This document shows, in pieces, positions 1 to 13,581 of a stretch of 64,000 nucleotides of DNA. This DNA comes from Pyrrhoderma lamaoense (taxonomy: Eukaryota; Basidiomycota; Agaricomycetes; Hymenochaetales; Hymenochaetaceae): positions 2,666,001 to 2,730,000 of the forward strand of contig NBAZ01000001.1 of NCBI GenBank assembly GCA_002794735.1, read 5' to 3'. Under the pieces are notes generated by a model. It saw only the letters and a list, made by a program, of their open reading frames with translations, had not been told where the DNA came from and ran no database searches. The position numbers and the translations under genes are program-made. How positions within the stretch are numbered: the stretch's first letter is position 1; the number at the start of each line of letters is the position of its first letter.

Positions 1-3000
1 TCCTGGTTATAACCGCTATAACATAAGATAGCTACGATGGCATTTTGACCAGCGGGTAGTTCTCTGAATTTGAGGTATTCCATCGATCTTGTAGTGGCTA
101 GAGGCTTCTGAGGGTAATAAAGAATATTTGCCATTGTATCCTGACGCATCAAGAAGTTGGTAAGGAAGATACCCATTGCTTGTTTACCCATAGCAGACTG
201 GTATGTGTTACGTGGAGACTGTTTATGTTTAGTATTAGAGACAATCTACGGGGAAGAAAAGATCCATTAAATAATACTAACCTGATTATGATCAGGGAAG
301 GGGATGATACTTGCACAGATACCTAGAATCATACTTGGGTGAATTTCGCAATGCGTCCAAGTATGGGCCATCGGTATCGCTTTCAATCGAGCAGCAGGAT
401 CAAAGTCACTATCTGCACGAGGATCAAGCCCTTGTTTCATAAGCCTTGATTCAACGAGATCGTCTGGTGTCATGCATATCATGACGGTCTCCTCTTCTTC
501 GGCGTCAAGATATTCAATGACTCCATCCTTAACGAGAGAGCTAAAGGTATACGGTTTCCGTTTCTTCTTGATTCGTATACCCTTTTCATCATACAGAGGG
601 TTTCCACTAGCATCCTCCTCTGTATCCGTTTCACCTGCTGAGTCAATCTTTTTATCTTCTTCCTCTTCTTCCAAGCCCTCCTGTTTCTCTGGCTTCTTAT
701 ACCATGGTCGATCCTCTAATCTGTATTTCTGAGTGATATATCTAATATGTTGTCTCTTCAGCTTGAGTCTATGATCCTCGACAATGAACAAGGACGACAG
801 ACACGACCCGCATCAGTGTAGATCCGTAACTCTTTTTCTCTGATATCTCTGACAACAGACACCTCAGGGCTGATATCATCTCTCCGCCTTAAAGTCCGGA
901 TAGTCCGAACTAAATTAAACGGATCACGGTGGACACCCAACCAGACACCATTAACAAAGACCTTTGTTAGGTTAGTTGACTGAGCGTTTTCCTCTAGACC
1001 TTCCAGACCCCATTCCTCTAAGAATTCGATAACAGGAGCAGACAGTGAACCAACAGAGATGATTGACATCAAAGCCAGATTTTTGACCAAACCACAAGCC
1101 TGACCTTCAGGAGTCTCCGCAGGACAGACCATCCCCCAATGAGTATTGTGTAATTGACGGGGTTTCGCTATCTTACCCTCCCTGCCCAGGGGGTATTACA
1201 ACGACGAAGATGAGATAGGGTAGATGCATATGTGTATCGATTCAGCACTTGCGATACACCAGCCTTTGTGGACATTGCTTTCTTTTGGTCACCCCAGTTA
1301 CCAGTTGCGAGAGAGTACTTCAATCCATTTGTTATAGTTTGGGTCTTTACAGCGACATTCACATTGAATTCCTTGTGGGTTTCAACACACTAAAACAATT
1401 CTGAGTTAAGAGCCTCAAAGTCGTGAATTATATATTTACGGACCTTCTGTAGGTAGCGGTACACATCTTTTGCTAATTTACGGAAAAGCATCCTGAATAG
1501 GCCTGCTAGCAGTGGCCCAGCCAAATCTAAGCGCTTTTTCCCAAAATGATCACGATCGTCAAGTTCGCGTCGTTCTAGTGCTGCTAGTAACAGACGATGT
1601 ATCATGTAACCGAAGAAATAAGCTTTCTTTGATTCGGAACCTTCAGACATTGAAACATGAGGGAGCATCTCTTTTTGCAAAATCTCCTGGGCATAACGAA
1701 GACGCCTCTCACGGTTAAGACCTGTTGCAGTTCCACGATTACCAATAAAGTCTAAGGCAACCTACAGGGGAAGTCAGATCAGAACGAAAATATCATGGAG
1801 TAAATCCCATTACCTCTCGCTCCTGAATTACGAAGCCGTCGTCTATGCAGGGTTTCAACATCTCCAACATTTGCGAATCGCCCATGTCAAAGCAAATATG
1901 CTCCAAGATATCACGATCAGATATAACGCCCAAAGCTCTGAAGACTACCCAAATAGGGATGTCGACTTTTATATAGGGTATCGTTGCTTTCATGACATTC
2001 CCTGACTAAATTGCGATATTAGTCCAAGTAAAGATCTGAGATTAACATGAACATACAGCTCTCTCTGGGCCCCTATGGTACATTTTGACTTGGAATTGAC
2101 TTATTGTTTTCCCGCCTTTTTCAACAGCACTGCGGATTTCGGCAAGGAAGTTGATAGGTGATGGCTGAGCTTTTGCAAAAACGTAAACGTGATTTGTTGC
2201 CATACGCTCTTGGGCGATCAAAACCTTTTCCGAACCGTTGATGATGAAATAACCTCCTGAGTCATACGGACATTCATTAACAGAGTAGAGCTGATCTTCA
2301 TTAAACTGTCCAACGATACAGAAGAAGGACCGTAACATGATGGGTATCTAATTAAAAGGGTTCAGATTGTACAAGACCTAAGAGCGAGCGACTAGTCTTA
2401 CTTTTCCAATTTGCACTTTCACTGGTGGACTATAGCTACCTTCTTCTTCTTCCCATTGTATCTCCCCAGTTTCTGGATCAGGACGACCGAGCATATTTCT
2501 CTTAGACATTTCCACATATAATGGTGACGAATAAGTCAGGTTCCTTATGCGACAATCCTGGGGAAATATTGCTTGGGTTGACCCATCGGCTTCTTGGAAA
2601 GTGGGCTTCGAAACGAGAATTTGCCCAAAGTTTAATTCATACCGCCGCTGAACAACCACCATAAGTATTTAGCACATTGGAGAAGAACTGAATCCTGCTC
2701 ACATTTTCATCTTTCTCTGAGCCCGAGAATTGATCTGCTTGGTCTAATATAAGGTCTGCATTCTCATCAACAAGCTCCTGCATTGTATTTTGGACAAACT
2801 CGTCGAACGAGTCTAGTTGTTGTCGGACGAGCCCCTTCTCGTCAAAAAATGAAGAGATGACATTCCAGCAATCTTCCTGGGTAAACTCTTCTTCGTCATC
2901 ATCTTCCTCCTCTGCATCGTAGCCGCCAGCAGTCAAGTCGGTGTCATCATAGAAAGAATTTTGGGTTGGTGGAAAACCTAGAATGTATAATGTCAACAAG

Positions 3001-3034
3001 GTTATAGTTGGGCGTCTGAGTAAGCCTCACTCAT
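1..3034 (-). CDS. RPB2: DNA-directed RNA polymerase II second-largest subunit, 3' end beyond the window
   Basis: This is the N-terminal two thirds or so of RPB2, the subunit that forms one side of the Pol II active-site cleft in the nucleus. Recognisable stretches in order are [72 protein letters not shown] and [19 protein letters not shown]. The start at 3034 gives a short first exon (ATGA) spliced at GTGAGG onto [13 protein letters not shown]. Further introns are visible near 2645-2690, 2340-2390, 2000-2050, 1760-1813, 1393-1444 and 220-281. The frame is broken by one missing base at about 790 (before FIVEDHRL) and one in the G run 1189-1193 (after RRCNTP). Both sit in highly conserved sequence and fit sequencing error. 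It shares a promoter region of about 250 bases with the divergent sorting nexin gene. Identity is certain; the exact exon ends are less so. Confidence 0.96.
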
Positions 3035-3286
3035 TCCTAGTTTTCAAAATTACAAAGTTTCTCAACGCAGAAAGAAACACAAGAAGTACAAGTAGTTCTA
3101 TGCAGTGATTACGAAAGACTTTCGAATTTCAACTACGAAACGGCCTTGACACAGGAAAACGAGTTGACCGTCCGAGTATAAGAACAGGTGGTAGACTTTT
3201 GAGACGCGACAAACAAGAAATGAGCACGTCCTCTTACGTAAGACAATACATCATCCACGGCTTTGGAGGATGCCTCATTCAATACG

Positions 3287-5174
3287 ATGCTCGGCGACGA
3301 AGAAGACGTATTCGAGAGTGTAGCTTGGGAGACACCTTCTGCTGGATATACCACCGCTGAAATACCATCCTCCCCTCCAAAGGGACCTGGATTCAAACAG
3401 AGCACCGACTCAGAGGAAGCTGATACCACTGTACATGGTCCTCACGATCCTAAGTGGGAGGGTTATCTAGTCACTAGCGTGCTCGATCCAATCAAGGAGC
3501 TCCCAGAGACTAAAGATGCATACGTATCGTATCTCGTCTCAGCAAAGGTACATATACTACATGTGCTTAGCCGGTTCTTGGGTGCTAACATGTACTTACT
3601 GTTTAGACTAATCTCCCTATATTCTCAACTCCAAACCCCTCGGCTCGAAGACGTTTCCAGGACTTTGTCTTTCTGAGAGAGCACCTGTCTAAGGACTTCC
3701 CTGCTTGTGTTGTCCCTCCTATTCCGGAGAAACATCGTCTCGGTAAGAATGAGTTTACTCCCTCTGAGACTATACAATAACACATAAGTTCAGAATATGT
3801 TACAGGTGATCGCTTCAGTCCCGAATTCCTCGAACGAAGACGTCAAGAGTGAGAAAGTATCTAGCCACTTCCTATGATAGTACTAACTGCACCCATAGCC
3901 TTGAGTTATTCCTTAAACGATTATCCAGTCATCCCACTTTACAGAGAAGTACCCTTGTAAGAGCGTTTTTCGAATCAACCGAATGGGTAGGTCTATGTCT
4001 TTTTGTACACTTGTGCCGGTCAACTCCAACTTATGTATTAATCTGCTAGCATGTTACGATGCACCGACATATCGCTCATCCTCCTACAGGGGACTCGCCA
4101 CCCGGAGTGCTGGACAACATCTCAGACACTCTAATAAATGCATTTGCAAAACTACGTAAACCAGACGAACGATTCTTAGCTATGCGTGATGATGTCGATA
4201 AATCAGAAGAAGGACTCCACTCTTCCGAGAGACTTTGGAATCGTCTTCGTTCGAGGACAAGTGGTGAGTAACCCTCTCTTGTCTGTACTCTCAGCGTTGT
4301 TGTTGTGTCTGAGACTGAAGAGATGGCATCTCCGAATCTGGTTCTGGCGAAGACCTTAGCTCGGACTATCATGACCTCGCCATCGCAGTTCAGGGACTGG
4401 GTTTCCTTGAATCTGGTATCACAGATCCTCTCAACCATTTCTCTAACACATTACTTGACTTCTCTGCTCTGTTACGCCAGGAGGTAGGCCTTTCCATTGT
4501 ATCAATGTTTTTATTCTTGCAGTCAACTTAAGACCTTGAAGACAACAAATACGACAGATCCATTCCTTACTCAACTACGATCGCTCATTGCTTACTCTCA
4601 TGCTCACCGCGCGGTACTTAGATTACGGGATCAGAAGCAATTAGACTTTGAAGAGTTATCAAAATATCTCTCGGACGTTACTCTCGAACGGGATCGTCTG
4701 TCCGCGGTTATTGCTGGTCGTGCAGGTAGCACTGGTCTAGGCTTGAGCGCATATTTAAGGGACCGCGTTGATGCTCTACGCGGAGCTGATGACGACCGTA
4801 GTAGGGTAGAGAGGATGAAGAAATTAGATACAAAGATTAAAGAGGTACATATAAAATTTCACAATCTTCATAATGTTCATCTTTGTTGATTTCGTTATAA
4901 TCAGCTGCAAGACGCCGTCACGACGGCCCATGAGACTTCTGACGCTTTTAGTGATGAAACACTAAAGGAACAGGCCATTTTCCAGCGTGCAAAAGAAGCC
5001 GAGATGAAGGAGATGTTAGGTTCATTGGCCGATGGTCATATCGAAATGTATAAACAAGTACGTTTCTTTGAATTATGGCATTACTCATAAGTTGTCTGAT
5101 CGATCCTTCCTCAGGCTATTGAAGAATGGGAACGCATAATACCTATATTACAACGCATACGTGTGGACGTTTAA
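3287..5174 (+). CDS. Sorting nexin with PX and BAR domains, Snx4/Atg24-like
   Basis: This is an endosomal membrane-binding protein. Snx4 family members retrieve cargo from endosomes to the Golgi and take part in selective autophagy in yeast. The PX domain runs from DPKWEGYLVTSV through the phosphoinositide-binding segment ARRRFQDFVFLREHL and PPIPEKHR to LELFLKRLSSHP. A coiled-coil BAR region follows (LRDQKQLDFEELSKYL, LERDRLSAV, KIKELQDAVTTAHE) and ends EEWERIIPILQRIRVDV. About eight exons join in frame at standard GT/AG sites: after SAK near 3549, HRL near 3741, RRRQ near 3850, STEW near 3985, RTS near 4264, LLRQE near 4482, KIKE near 4841 and MYKQ near 5057. The start is the ATG of MLGDEED; a stop lies in frame a little upstream. 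The acidic, Ser-rich N-terminus is typical. No breaks are seen. Assignment to Snx4 rather than another PX-BAR nexin rests on overall resemblance. Confidence 0.85.
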
Positions 5175-5281
5175 TCTTGTATTTTTTGTATCATACTTAT
5201 ACACGTTTACTTCGGACCTTTACCTAGCATCTCAGTAAAACTTTTCATTGTGAAGAAAGAAAGAAAACTATAATCTGTTTT

Positions 5282-8200
5282 TTAAGGAGCAGGTCTATGT
5301 TCATATTTGCGATCATAGTCATTTTTCCATTCATCAAATCCACGGAAGGGTACTTCTCCACAGAGACGACGCGTCAAAATATGCATCTCATCTAATGACT
5401 ATTGTAAAATCAAAGAGATTTCGACTCAGTAAACTTTATAATCAAATGTAAACATCCAGCTTACTTTAATAACCTGGGAAACAGCGGCGACGCCCGTAGC
5501 AAAGTAGATAAATTGTTCTGAGCTGACCCGTTCAACATAGTTAGTTGATTCTTCTCTCCCTATCTCCCTGTCAACAAGAACATCGCGAGTGTGATGATAT
5601 AGTAGTCGATCAAGGAGTGAAGTCGGGAGTATTTGATGCATTGGTTCAGCAGTTCTAAGGGACTGTGAAACAAGGGCGAATGTTGACATGACGTCTGTAA
5701 TCTATCAGAGTATTTGAGATGAAGTACATTTTCGGTAACAAATCTAAAAAAAGCCTTACAAAGTTCGGATTTAAGATCATAGTCCTCCGATTTAAAGAGG
5801 TTCTCCAAGATGGATCTAGACGCTGTAGCGCTACAGCTAACTGTTTTGAATTGCACGCTTAGTTTCGATCTTTTAATACTAAACCTCAAAAACTTGCCTG
5901 TCCCAAAGCAGTCAGCATATCAGATTCTTGTTGCAAAAGTTTCATGTATTCTTCCTGTGGCCAAGCGCCTCTTATGTTACCTTCGAATTTCGCTAAAGCC
6001 GTTTGGACTTGTAATGCCTGGAGCTGTTCTACTAAGTTGATCAAACGCCGGCGGAATGGTTTGGCCCAAGTCTGAGAAGATGCTATCACAGATGGCGCAA
6101 TGCTCCTTCTAGTAGAAGCTTCTGCGGCTTCTATGTCCTCACTTTGTTCATCAGAAGATCATGGACGCTGTCCTTTCCTTCAGCACTGTCTCCAATTATC
6201 CATACAGACATTAAGGTCGAATATAGATAAGATAATTCAGTAATGACTGCGGCGTTTCTCATGCGAACGGCCTTGCGTCCGGAAACTGGAGGTATCATCA
6301 TCATAATTGCTGCTGCAGCAACACCTACATTATTTTGCCGCCTTAGTAGTAGAATATCAAGAATATATATACATCCAACATACCTATCATAACGAGAACA
6401 AACCGCTTCCACGCGATAGGCCAGCCTATTCCTGGATTTCCAACGGTTGCTATGTGTCCATCGAGCCAAGAGTAGCCCACAATGAGTGCAAAAGTTGCCT
6501 AAAGAGAGATTAGTTCAAACTGATTTCTAAAATTTTAGGAAGAATGGAGTACAGACATTGAACATGATCGTAGGTGCTAGGTATGCTAAAGGCATGCTAT
6601 TCCGAAGGAACAATACCGGGATAAGCATAACACCGAAGGCTGCAGCTAAACCATAAGGATTTCCATTCCGCTACCGCTCCCTAAAGTAAAAGATAAACAA
6701 ACACAATATATATATATTGGAACAAGACAACTCACCTATATACCAGACAAGTAGACCAGCGATTAAACCCAAGAACGTCCCAATGCAACGTCCTAGTAGA
6801 CTTTTGTACAAGTTAAGCAGACATAAAAAGAGTCGATACTTTTCAATGCTTACTTTGAGATTGTATCAGAGACGTAGACGTTCATCGATGTTTGAGCCAT
6901 AATAAGAGCCCTGAGAAATACTTAGCAGAAAACTAAAATCACTCAAAAATGAACAAGATCGTACCAAATCCCCTTTTCAATGTAATAAAAATCTACAGGT
7001 GAGCTAAGAGGTGAGGATGAAATAGAAATTAAGGTGATACTATATAACTTACGGGCAGAGCTGCGAATAACGGCAGGAAGCCACATGAGAATGCTCATAA
7101 TAGCATATTTTGTTGCGAACTGAGAAACACAGATTTTATGAGATATTAGACACTGGATGTGTAAAAATGTACAAACCTTCGCTTCGGCTGTTCCGAACCA
7201 AACATAAACGGCATGAATAGCATTCATGATCTTTGGAACAAGTTGTTTGGTGGGCGACTATCAGGATCACGCCCTAATCATGAGCACAATGACGAAATCA
7301 GGTTAAAGAGTAAGTGATATAAACTACTTCTTTGGAGTTTGAAGTACTTACTATATGGAGCCTCGTCTTCCTTTACTTCTTCATCGACCTCAACCACAAC
7401 ATCTTCTCCTAGTGCTATTTCGACTGACTCGCTTCTGCCTTTCTTGAACACGAGGTGCCAAAGCGTGCGGAGACCACTTGGAGCCCATAATCGGGGCTTC
7501 CTCCGTTTTTGAATAGTTCGGTGAATAACCTCGAGAAGCTCCAATAATCCTTCGACAGCTACAATCAGTTGCGCTGCGAATGCGGAAGTCACAATCAAGG
7601 ATCGTAAGGGCACCCGTCTTCGATTAAAACTATTTTGGTCCACAGAACGCATAAGTGGAAGGAAAGGTTCCAAGATAGCCACACGCCCCTTCGACTTGAA
7701 AGTTTCAAGGCTCATCTTCAACTTCTCGAATGCATTATTGAATTCGGTTTCTTTTTCGGCGATAACCTGTGAGTTAAAAGACCATCTACCACTGTTGATA
7801 TGCGTTATGAGTTCTTGTGTGGCACTAAGAGCATTGATTTCCTCTTTAAGCAGATCAGCAGTTGAATCACGCAGAAGAGGAAATACATCATCGATTCGAA
7901 CATTGTACTCTCGTTCAAACGCAAGACTTCTCGAGTTAAGTTGGCGTATGAGTTCTGTATCACCAGCTATTTCTTCCTTCTCTGGATCCGGGAGATTCTC
8001 ATCTGTTTCTGTACTTCGTGTTGTTGTACGAGAGATAGAATGAGAAGTATATATACCAAGTAGTTTTGGGAAAGAATAGAAGCCGGAGATTCGAGACACA
8101 CAAATACGAAGTGGTTCTCCGAGATTCTTAGCGTCATCTCCGTTCCATCTTCCCCAGCTGAACTCCAGGTTTATCAAACCTTTCTTCTGTTCCACTTCAC

Positions 8201-9455
8201 GAAGTAAGGTAAGAAAAGGCCAGAGACTATATGCAAAACTCACGTTCGCCTATTCTTGCAAACAGACCGTTTCTCTTGGAAGCACATTGACTGATAAACC
8301 CATTTTTATCATCAGCAATGTCGCCAGGAGGAAGGTCCAAGACTGCACCAACTGCCTCTGAGTAATTCTTTAAGTCTCCTAAAAGTGTCGCTACCAATGC
8401 CAAATAAGAATGGCTCATTGTCTCTGGAAACACAAAAATACAGCAGACTAGGCCAATCGCCATATACGTCGCTACGGATATGATGATCGAGTTCAAGATT
8501 GTATATTGTGTATTAGGAAACAGAGGCCCGTATGACTGAAATAAAGTAAGCATCGTACTCATTTGTTGTAGACGGGTAGATGCTTCTTACACAGAAGATA
8601 TCAAAGAATATTTGAGCAAACGTAGATGCAAGCACTAGACGTGGTCGGTATGCTCGAACGAGAGCAAATAAGAAAGATATCACTCCGAACATAACACCAT
8701 AAACGACACTTGCTCTAAATGCAGGCCAGCGTCAGTCATGTAGGATATTTGTAGAGACTCTGTGTTTACTTACCTAGCGTCCAGAAATACTCCTTCAAAA
8801 ACTTCAAGCGTGAAAGCTAGTTCAGGATTAGTTGACGTCGCAGCACTGAAACCATGCAATTTAGGTAGGGAATCTTAGTATACTCGGAAAAAAGTGACGG
8901 AGTTGACTGACGTCTGTTGGACCGCTTCATAAGTACTTCGTAGTAGAACCTGATCCCTCGCGGAGATGGCAGCTTTCATGGCAGCCGCACCTATCGCCCA
9001 ACCGAATAACATCCCAATGAGCATGATCGAAATGGCCTGATGAGCAAAAAATCAGCCGTTTTTGGGACACTTTACACATCTGTAGACTCACAAAGAAAAA
9101 CATTTGTACCGGCATCCCAGGAGGGATAATGAGAGATACAAGCATAACAAAAAACGCACTAAGTAAATGAAGTAGAGTTTTTTTTAGAAAGATTACGAGT
9201 AACGTTTATCAGTTCTCTATACACTCACGTATTGCCCAATGCCGTTAGAGATTTAGTCGGGAGTATGATAATAAATGAGGCCCAGGACGCAACCCAGCAT
9301 CTTGCAAGGAGCTTCCATGAGTGCTTATCGGTCAAGTTAGATACAGCCCATGCAGGGAGAGCATCGGTGATACGAGTCCTTAACGACTTGGCAGTTGTTT
9401 TATCACCTTCTTGTACTGTTTTTTCCGTGGATTTTTTCTCTTCCGAGACCGTCAT
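5282..9455 (-). CDS. Bre4-like multi-pass membrane protein (ArAE N-terminal and DUF2421 type)
   Basis: This is a fungal integral membrane protein of the family containing yeast Bre4 (brefeldin A sensitivity), related to aromatic acid exporters. The transported substrate is unknown. The N-terminus has a charged head (EEKKSTEKTVQEGDK), then KLLARCWVASWASFIIILPT and IPPGMPVQMFFFVSL, clear hydrophobic segments. A second membrane cluster is near VATYMAIGLVCCIFVFPETM. The middle holds a long hydrophilic region with DDVFPLLRDSTADLLKEEI and an acidic patch (EVDEEVKEDEAPYSK). The C-terminus ends MHILTRRLCGEVPFRGFDEW, the usual ending of the family. The start is the ATG at 9455; a longer frame upstream has only TTG. 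Roughly a dozen short exons are needed and I did not place each one. No frameshift was found. It lies tail to tail with the sorting nexin, about 105 bases apart. Confidence 0.8.
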
Positions 9456-9751
9456 GACAGCTAAGATAGAGGGCAAGTATCAAGCTTGAGAGAACCAAAG
9501 CCTGTATTACCAGGAGAAAGTACCCACAGTCATGTATCTTAGACATCAACATGTATTATTATATACAATACATATGAAGCTGACAGTTCCGGGGCTCGCT
9601 TCCGAAAAAAGCTGTGATGTAATGATGATCGGCGACTCGCGAGTGTTGATATATTAAATCACCGATGCGCTATCATAACTAGAACATAAATTACTACATG
9701 TACTATCTGGAATCTAAGTGTACAGTTATCAGTAAATCCCGAAATACATGA

Positions 9752-10957
9752 CTAACGTAAGTATGTTGGCAAGATCTCATCCACCTTCTTCAACGGTTCT
9801 TTCCCAAATTTTGACAACAACTCAGAGAACGATCCGTGATCCGCTGGAGGATGATCATTCACAATGTTATCAATCTTTAGCTGTTCAACCTGGATCGGAG
9901 TAACAATCAGCCCACGATTCTAATCGGTGGCTTAGAAACTCACTTGATCGCGGGTAAGGGTAAACATATTTGGTGGTAGTTTCTCGAGTATCATTCCTTG
10001 CATTCTACCAATTTCATAGGGCAAGGAGATGATGGGACGTGTGCGGCCAGTATACTTCAAGACCAATTCCATTATCTCTTTATATGTGTATACTAAAAGT
10101 GTTCATGAGATAACCTTATATAGTATGTCTGTAAATAACTGTTATTCCTTACTTTCTGGTCCACCAGCCTCAAACACCTTCCCATTAGTCGCCTTCACCA
10201 CTTTGGGGTCGTCTAATCGTGAAGCAATCTCTACGGCTCGCGCCACGTCACCTACATATACAGGTTGAAACTTGGTCTGACCACCCCAAAAACCAGCATG
10301 AAGGGCAAGAATTTCGATAATGCTGCAAAGCGCTGTAACCCCATTAAACAAATCATAATAAAATATGTGAATTCTGTACGCGCTTACTGCAAAAAAGCCA
10401 TCTCCCGGTCCAAACAAGATACTCGGTCTTATGATTGTTGCATCTGGGCAAACACCTCTCACAGCTTTCTCTCCCAGTGCCTTCGTCCTCGCATACGCGA
10501 TCTTGCTTGTTTCATCTGCTCCTATAGCACTTATATGGACAACTTTCGCTCCCTGTTTCTTTGCTGCTATTGCTACATTCTCTGCTCCATGCCACTGCAC
10601 ATCATCAAAATCTTTAGGAGAGCCCTGCATTATTCCCACTAACGAAACGACGACACTTGCACCATCAAATGCTGGATCCAGTGTCTCTCGTTTTGTTACA
10701 TCGGCCGTAGCTGTTGTAAGCTGTGTGTCCTTGAGCTCTGACCGTAGTCTGACAAGAAGATCGTCTGGGCGCTGACGAGAAACGAGTTGAATGAGTCTTT
10801 TGGATTGGTGAGCTATATCTGAAGCATATGACTTTGCTATGAAAGAACCTATTGAAATAAGGGGAGATTGATGATGGTGAAGTTAGTATCAAATCCGGGT
10901 CTAAAGCCTCTGCTTACCCAGAAACCCAGCACCACATACAACAACTTTATGTGGCAT
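9752..10957 (-). CDS. Atypical short-chain dehydrogenase, NDUFA9/Coq11-like
   Basis: This is an NAD(P)-binding Rossmann protein of the extended/atypical SDR class. It starts with the nucleotide-binding loop (MPHKVVVCGAGFLG, a GxGxxG motif), cut by an intron just after the last glycine. VVSLVGIMQGSP, VVHISAIGADE, the YxxxK pair in YARTKALGEKAV and IIRPSILFGPGDGFF follow. The C-terminal part contains FQPVYVGDVARAVE and FEAGGPES and ends EILPTYLR. This order is shared by the mitochondrial complex I accessory subunit NDUFA9 and by Coq11, both linked to ubiquinone metabolism; I cannot separate them here. No long mitochondrial presequence is seen, although the first exon is short and a further upstream exon is possible. 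Three or four introns are visible (near 10870-10915, 10330-10390, 10095-10150 and 9900-9945). The frame is intact. Confidence 0.75.
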
Positions 10958-11051
10958 GGTTACACTTACACGTATGTGTGAAGTATGTCAAAAGCTTAAT
11001 TTTATATTTGTAACTCTATCAGTCCGAACGAACATATGCTGGACTCTAGAA

Positions 11052-11059
11052 TGACGTCA
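11052..11059. promoter_or_regulatory. CRE-type palindrome TGACGTCA
   Basis: A perfect eight-base CRE palindrome lies about 95 bases upstream of the dehydrogenase start. In fungi bZIP factors of the Atf1/CREB type bind this sequence. Its position suits a promoter element, but nothing else supports its use. Confidence 0.35.
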
Positions 11060-11539
11060 GCGTACTATATTATATATACATGTAGTATATTGAATAATAT
11101 TATGTCAAGGTAGTAGCGTGATATTTATAGAGATGATCCAGTACCAGTGAGCATATGCACTATCTACTTTATTTGTATATGCATTTCACTTCAGGTAACC
11201 TCCAGCCGGGTATATGTGGGCCAGAAAGGGAAAATAGCAAAGGTGAAGTTTCTTACTACTCTTAGGAATAATTGAATTATTTGGCTAGACATACACGTGA
11301 CCCTTTTTTGAAATAAAAGTGTAAAAGTGAAAATAAAAATGTGATCCAGTACCCCTGATTTGAAGTCAGTCTACTGATAGCCTACAGAGTTCAAACTATT
11401 GTGGAACAGAAGGATAGAAATAATGGTATTGAAGAGAGAAAGGGCCAATATAGATACAAAAGGCACTGTATAATATACATGAACATCGCCATTAATACAG
11501 TACACTCTTTGGTTTGGGAGGCTCGCCATAGACCGTGTA
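11060..11539. other. Intergenic, no gene seen
   Basis: AT-rich sequence with runs such as TATATTATATATACATG near 11065-11085 and A-rich tracts near 11310-11340. No frame shows coding character. It would contain the 3' untranslated part of the small gene to its right. Confidence 0.5.
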
Positions 11540-12013
11540 CTAGTAGCTAATATCAGTACAATGCTTATAACGATAGTGGATATACCTTACTATCTGCCCC
11601 TCAATCTCTAAATCCTTTGTGAATGGCAATCCGATTGCATATTCATCGTACACTACTTCGTCTTCAGTTGTTATTACTCTGATACGTGTCTTTTCCCCAG
11701 GTTGTTATTACCAGTAAGCATATTGAACCGATATGATTGAAGTTATTAAATAGTCTTACCTGGTCTCTGTCTTTCGATTTGGTAAGTATAGCACGATATG
11801 TTGATGTGGTATCCCACCACAGGAATTTCCGACGTGGTCCCTCAAAATATAGAACAGGCTTCTTCACGAAGTTTTAGATATCTGTGATGAGCAATAAAAA
11901 ATCAAAAAGATGCTTACTCTATATGCATCACCATGAGAGTACACCCAGTCGTATATATTCTCTGCCAAGCACCTGAACTTGTAAGCAATGTAATCGCTAA
12001 AGCTGGCCGACAT
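11540..12013 (-). CDS. Small spliced gene of unknown function
   Basis: I do not recognise this protein. Three exons can be joined at GT/AG sites. Exon 1 gives MSASFSDYIAYKFRCLAENI and ends at HGDAYR. Exon 2 holds KPVLYFEGPRRKFLWWDTTS and ends KSKDRDQ. Exon 3 begins TRIRVITTEDEVVYDEYAIG and ends HCTDISY. The sum is about 117 residues, rich in aromatic and charged residues, with no signal peptide or membrane segment. The evidence is only that three consecutive frames join through plausible splice sites and read like protein; a longer form starting upstream is possible. It sits in a gene-poor stretch with the other small gene at 13.6 kb. Confidence 0.4.
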
Positions 12014-13487
12014 TTTGAGATTTGATAGATAGATGTCGATGAAGAGGTTGTTGATAAGAGATCGAATATCGTATGAAGTTTGTCTGGTTGTATGAGACTT
12101 TGAGAGGACCAGTTATATACCAATTTATGAGATTATACCATGTTATTGTACACGGGAGAGAATTGGATGATTGGTGTTTACGATACGCATCCAAGACATT
12201 AGAACTAACCTCTCACAACGGGTATTCTTATTGATAGAAAACAATTAAATCGAACTAGACATAGTGTACTGATAAAATAGTCGTGTACTGCATGAATTAT
12301 TGTTCTATACAATTATTCCTCTTCAAATCGGAAAACCGAAAGCTGCTCTTGAATCTCCGGATTATTATTATAGTTGTTTTCCTAGATCGATTCTCTTTTT
12401 GTCTTTGACTTTCGTTTGTAAGACACTGTGGTTTCCCGAAATACGCCACTGAATCACATGGTGAAAATATTTTTGAGTTACAACTCACATTGGTCTCCAG
12501 CCGATGTCTGAGAGAAGCAGCAAACAATCATATTCTAGATGTAATATTATACACAAAAATCGTATTCAGAAGTGTCCCCTCGTATATGTACAAAAGTATA
12601 TGACTCAGATTCTCACGTAATAGTACTGATCTATTTTGTATGTCTAAATAGCGGTCAAATCCAACTCACTAATGGCTTTTTACTGGATGAGTAGTGAGGC
12701 TGGGATATATATGAAGACGGAAATGGTGATTATTCATTAATCCTGAAGAGGACCGTACAGCCTCAAAAATTGATCGGTCTCGGGTACTGGATGACTTGTA
12801 GGTTATTGTTAGCTTAAATAGTTGAGCGGAAGATCGTGTTCAAGACGTATTAACTTCCGCGATAGACAAGACGTGGCTCCGGCTGACATGTATTTGATCC
12901 TATCCTAATATGGAAGACATCACTACTATTTTCTCCTTCTATTGTAAATCTCGAACTTGCATCATATCTATATATGAAAATAGGACAAGAAATTGTCTAA
13001 AGTCTACTTTCAATATAATCTACTCCCTACAAATATAATACAATGGCTTGTTATACATGATAATTTTCTCTCTAGCTCTCCTAGTCGGAAGATGACTATA
13101 TGAGACTTCACGTAGATTTACATTTGCATACTTATTCTTAGTATTGAAGCTACCGGGAAATTAATGCTTTTATGTACATGTACAAAGATCATATTGTGGT
13201 ACCAATAGTCTATGATGGATTGTGATTTTGCTAGCTTGAAGTGAAGTCCGAGAGTTGGATCAAATATCAAGTCTTAATATTCTCCCTTTACCCGAATTTT
13301 GTCTTTTAATACCTAAGTTCGCAAGTATCCCAACAATTTTCCGATATTACTCAGTTGTTCGTTTTTGGGTGGTAATGCTATACTAGAGTTATGCCATTCT
13401 CGGAGGCTGGCAGGAGTGTTTCAGACAGCAAGTCTAGACACTATTCAATGGTATTCCGGACAACAATAAGGCCATAATCTCAACAGA
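12014..13487. other. Gene-poor AT-rich stretch
   Basis: No convincing coding sequence. Only short chance frames with lysine, isoleucine and serine runs are found. No repeat longer than a few bases was noticed. The right part is the promoter of the small gene at 13582. Confidence 0.5.
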
Positions 13488-13495
13488 TATATAAA
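13488..13495 (+). promoter_or_regulatory. TATA box (TATATAAA)
   Basis: A canonical TATATAAA lies 87 bases before the ATG of the small gene at 13582, a normal distance. It supports that gene being real. Confidence 0.5.
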
Positions 13496-13581
13496 GCGTC
13501 GTATTTTGACTTCCTGTAGAGATCAACTCAACGCATACAACTCCCCAACATATTCACTCTACCAAACGCTGCCTCATCGAC

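Noticed and set aside
780..800. Possible intron explaining the frame change in RPB2
   Set aside because: No GT/AG pair fits. A single added base restores a highly conserved sequence exactly.
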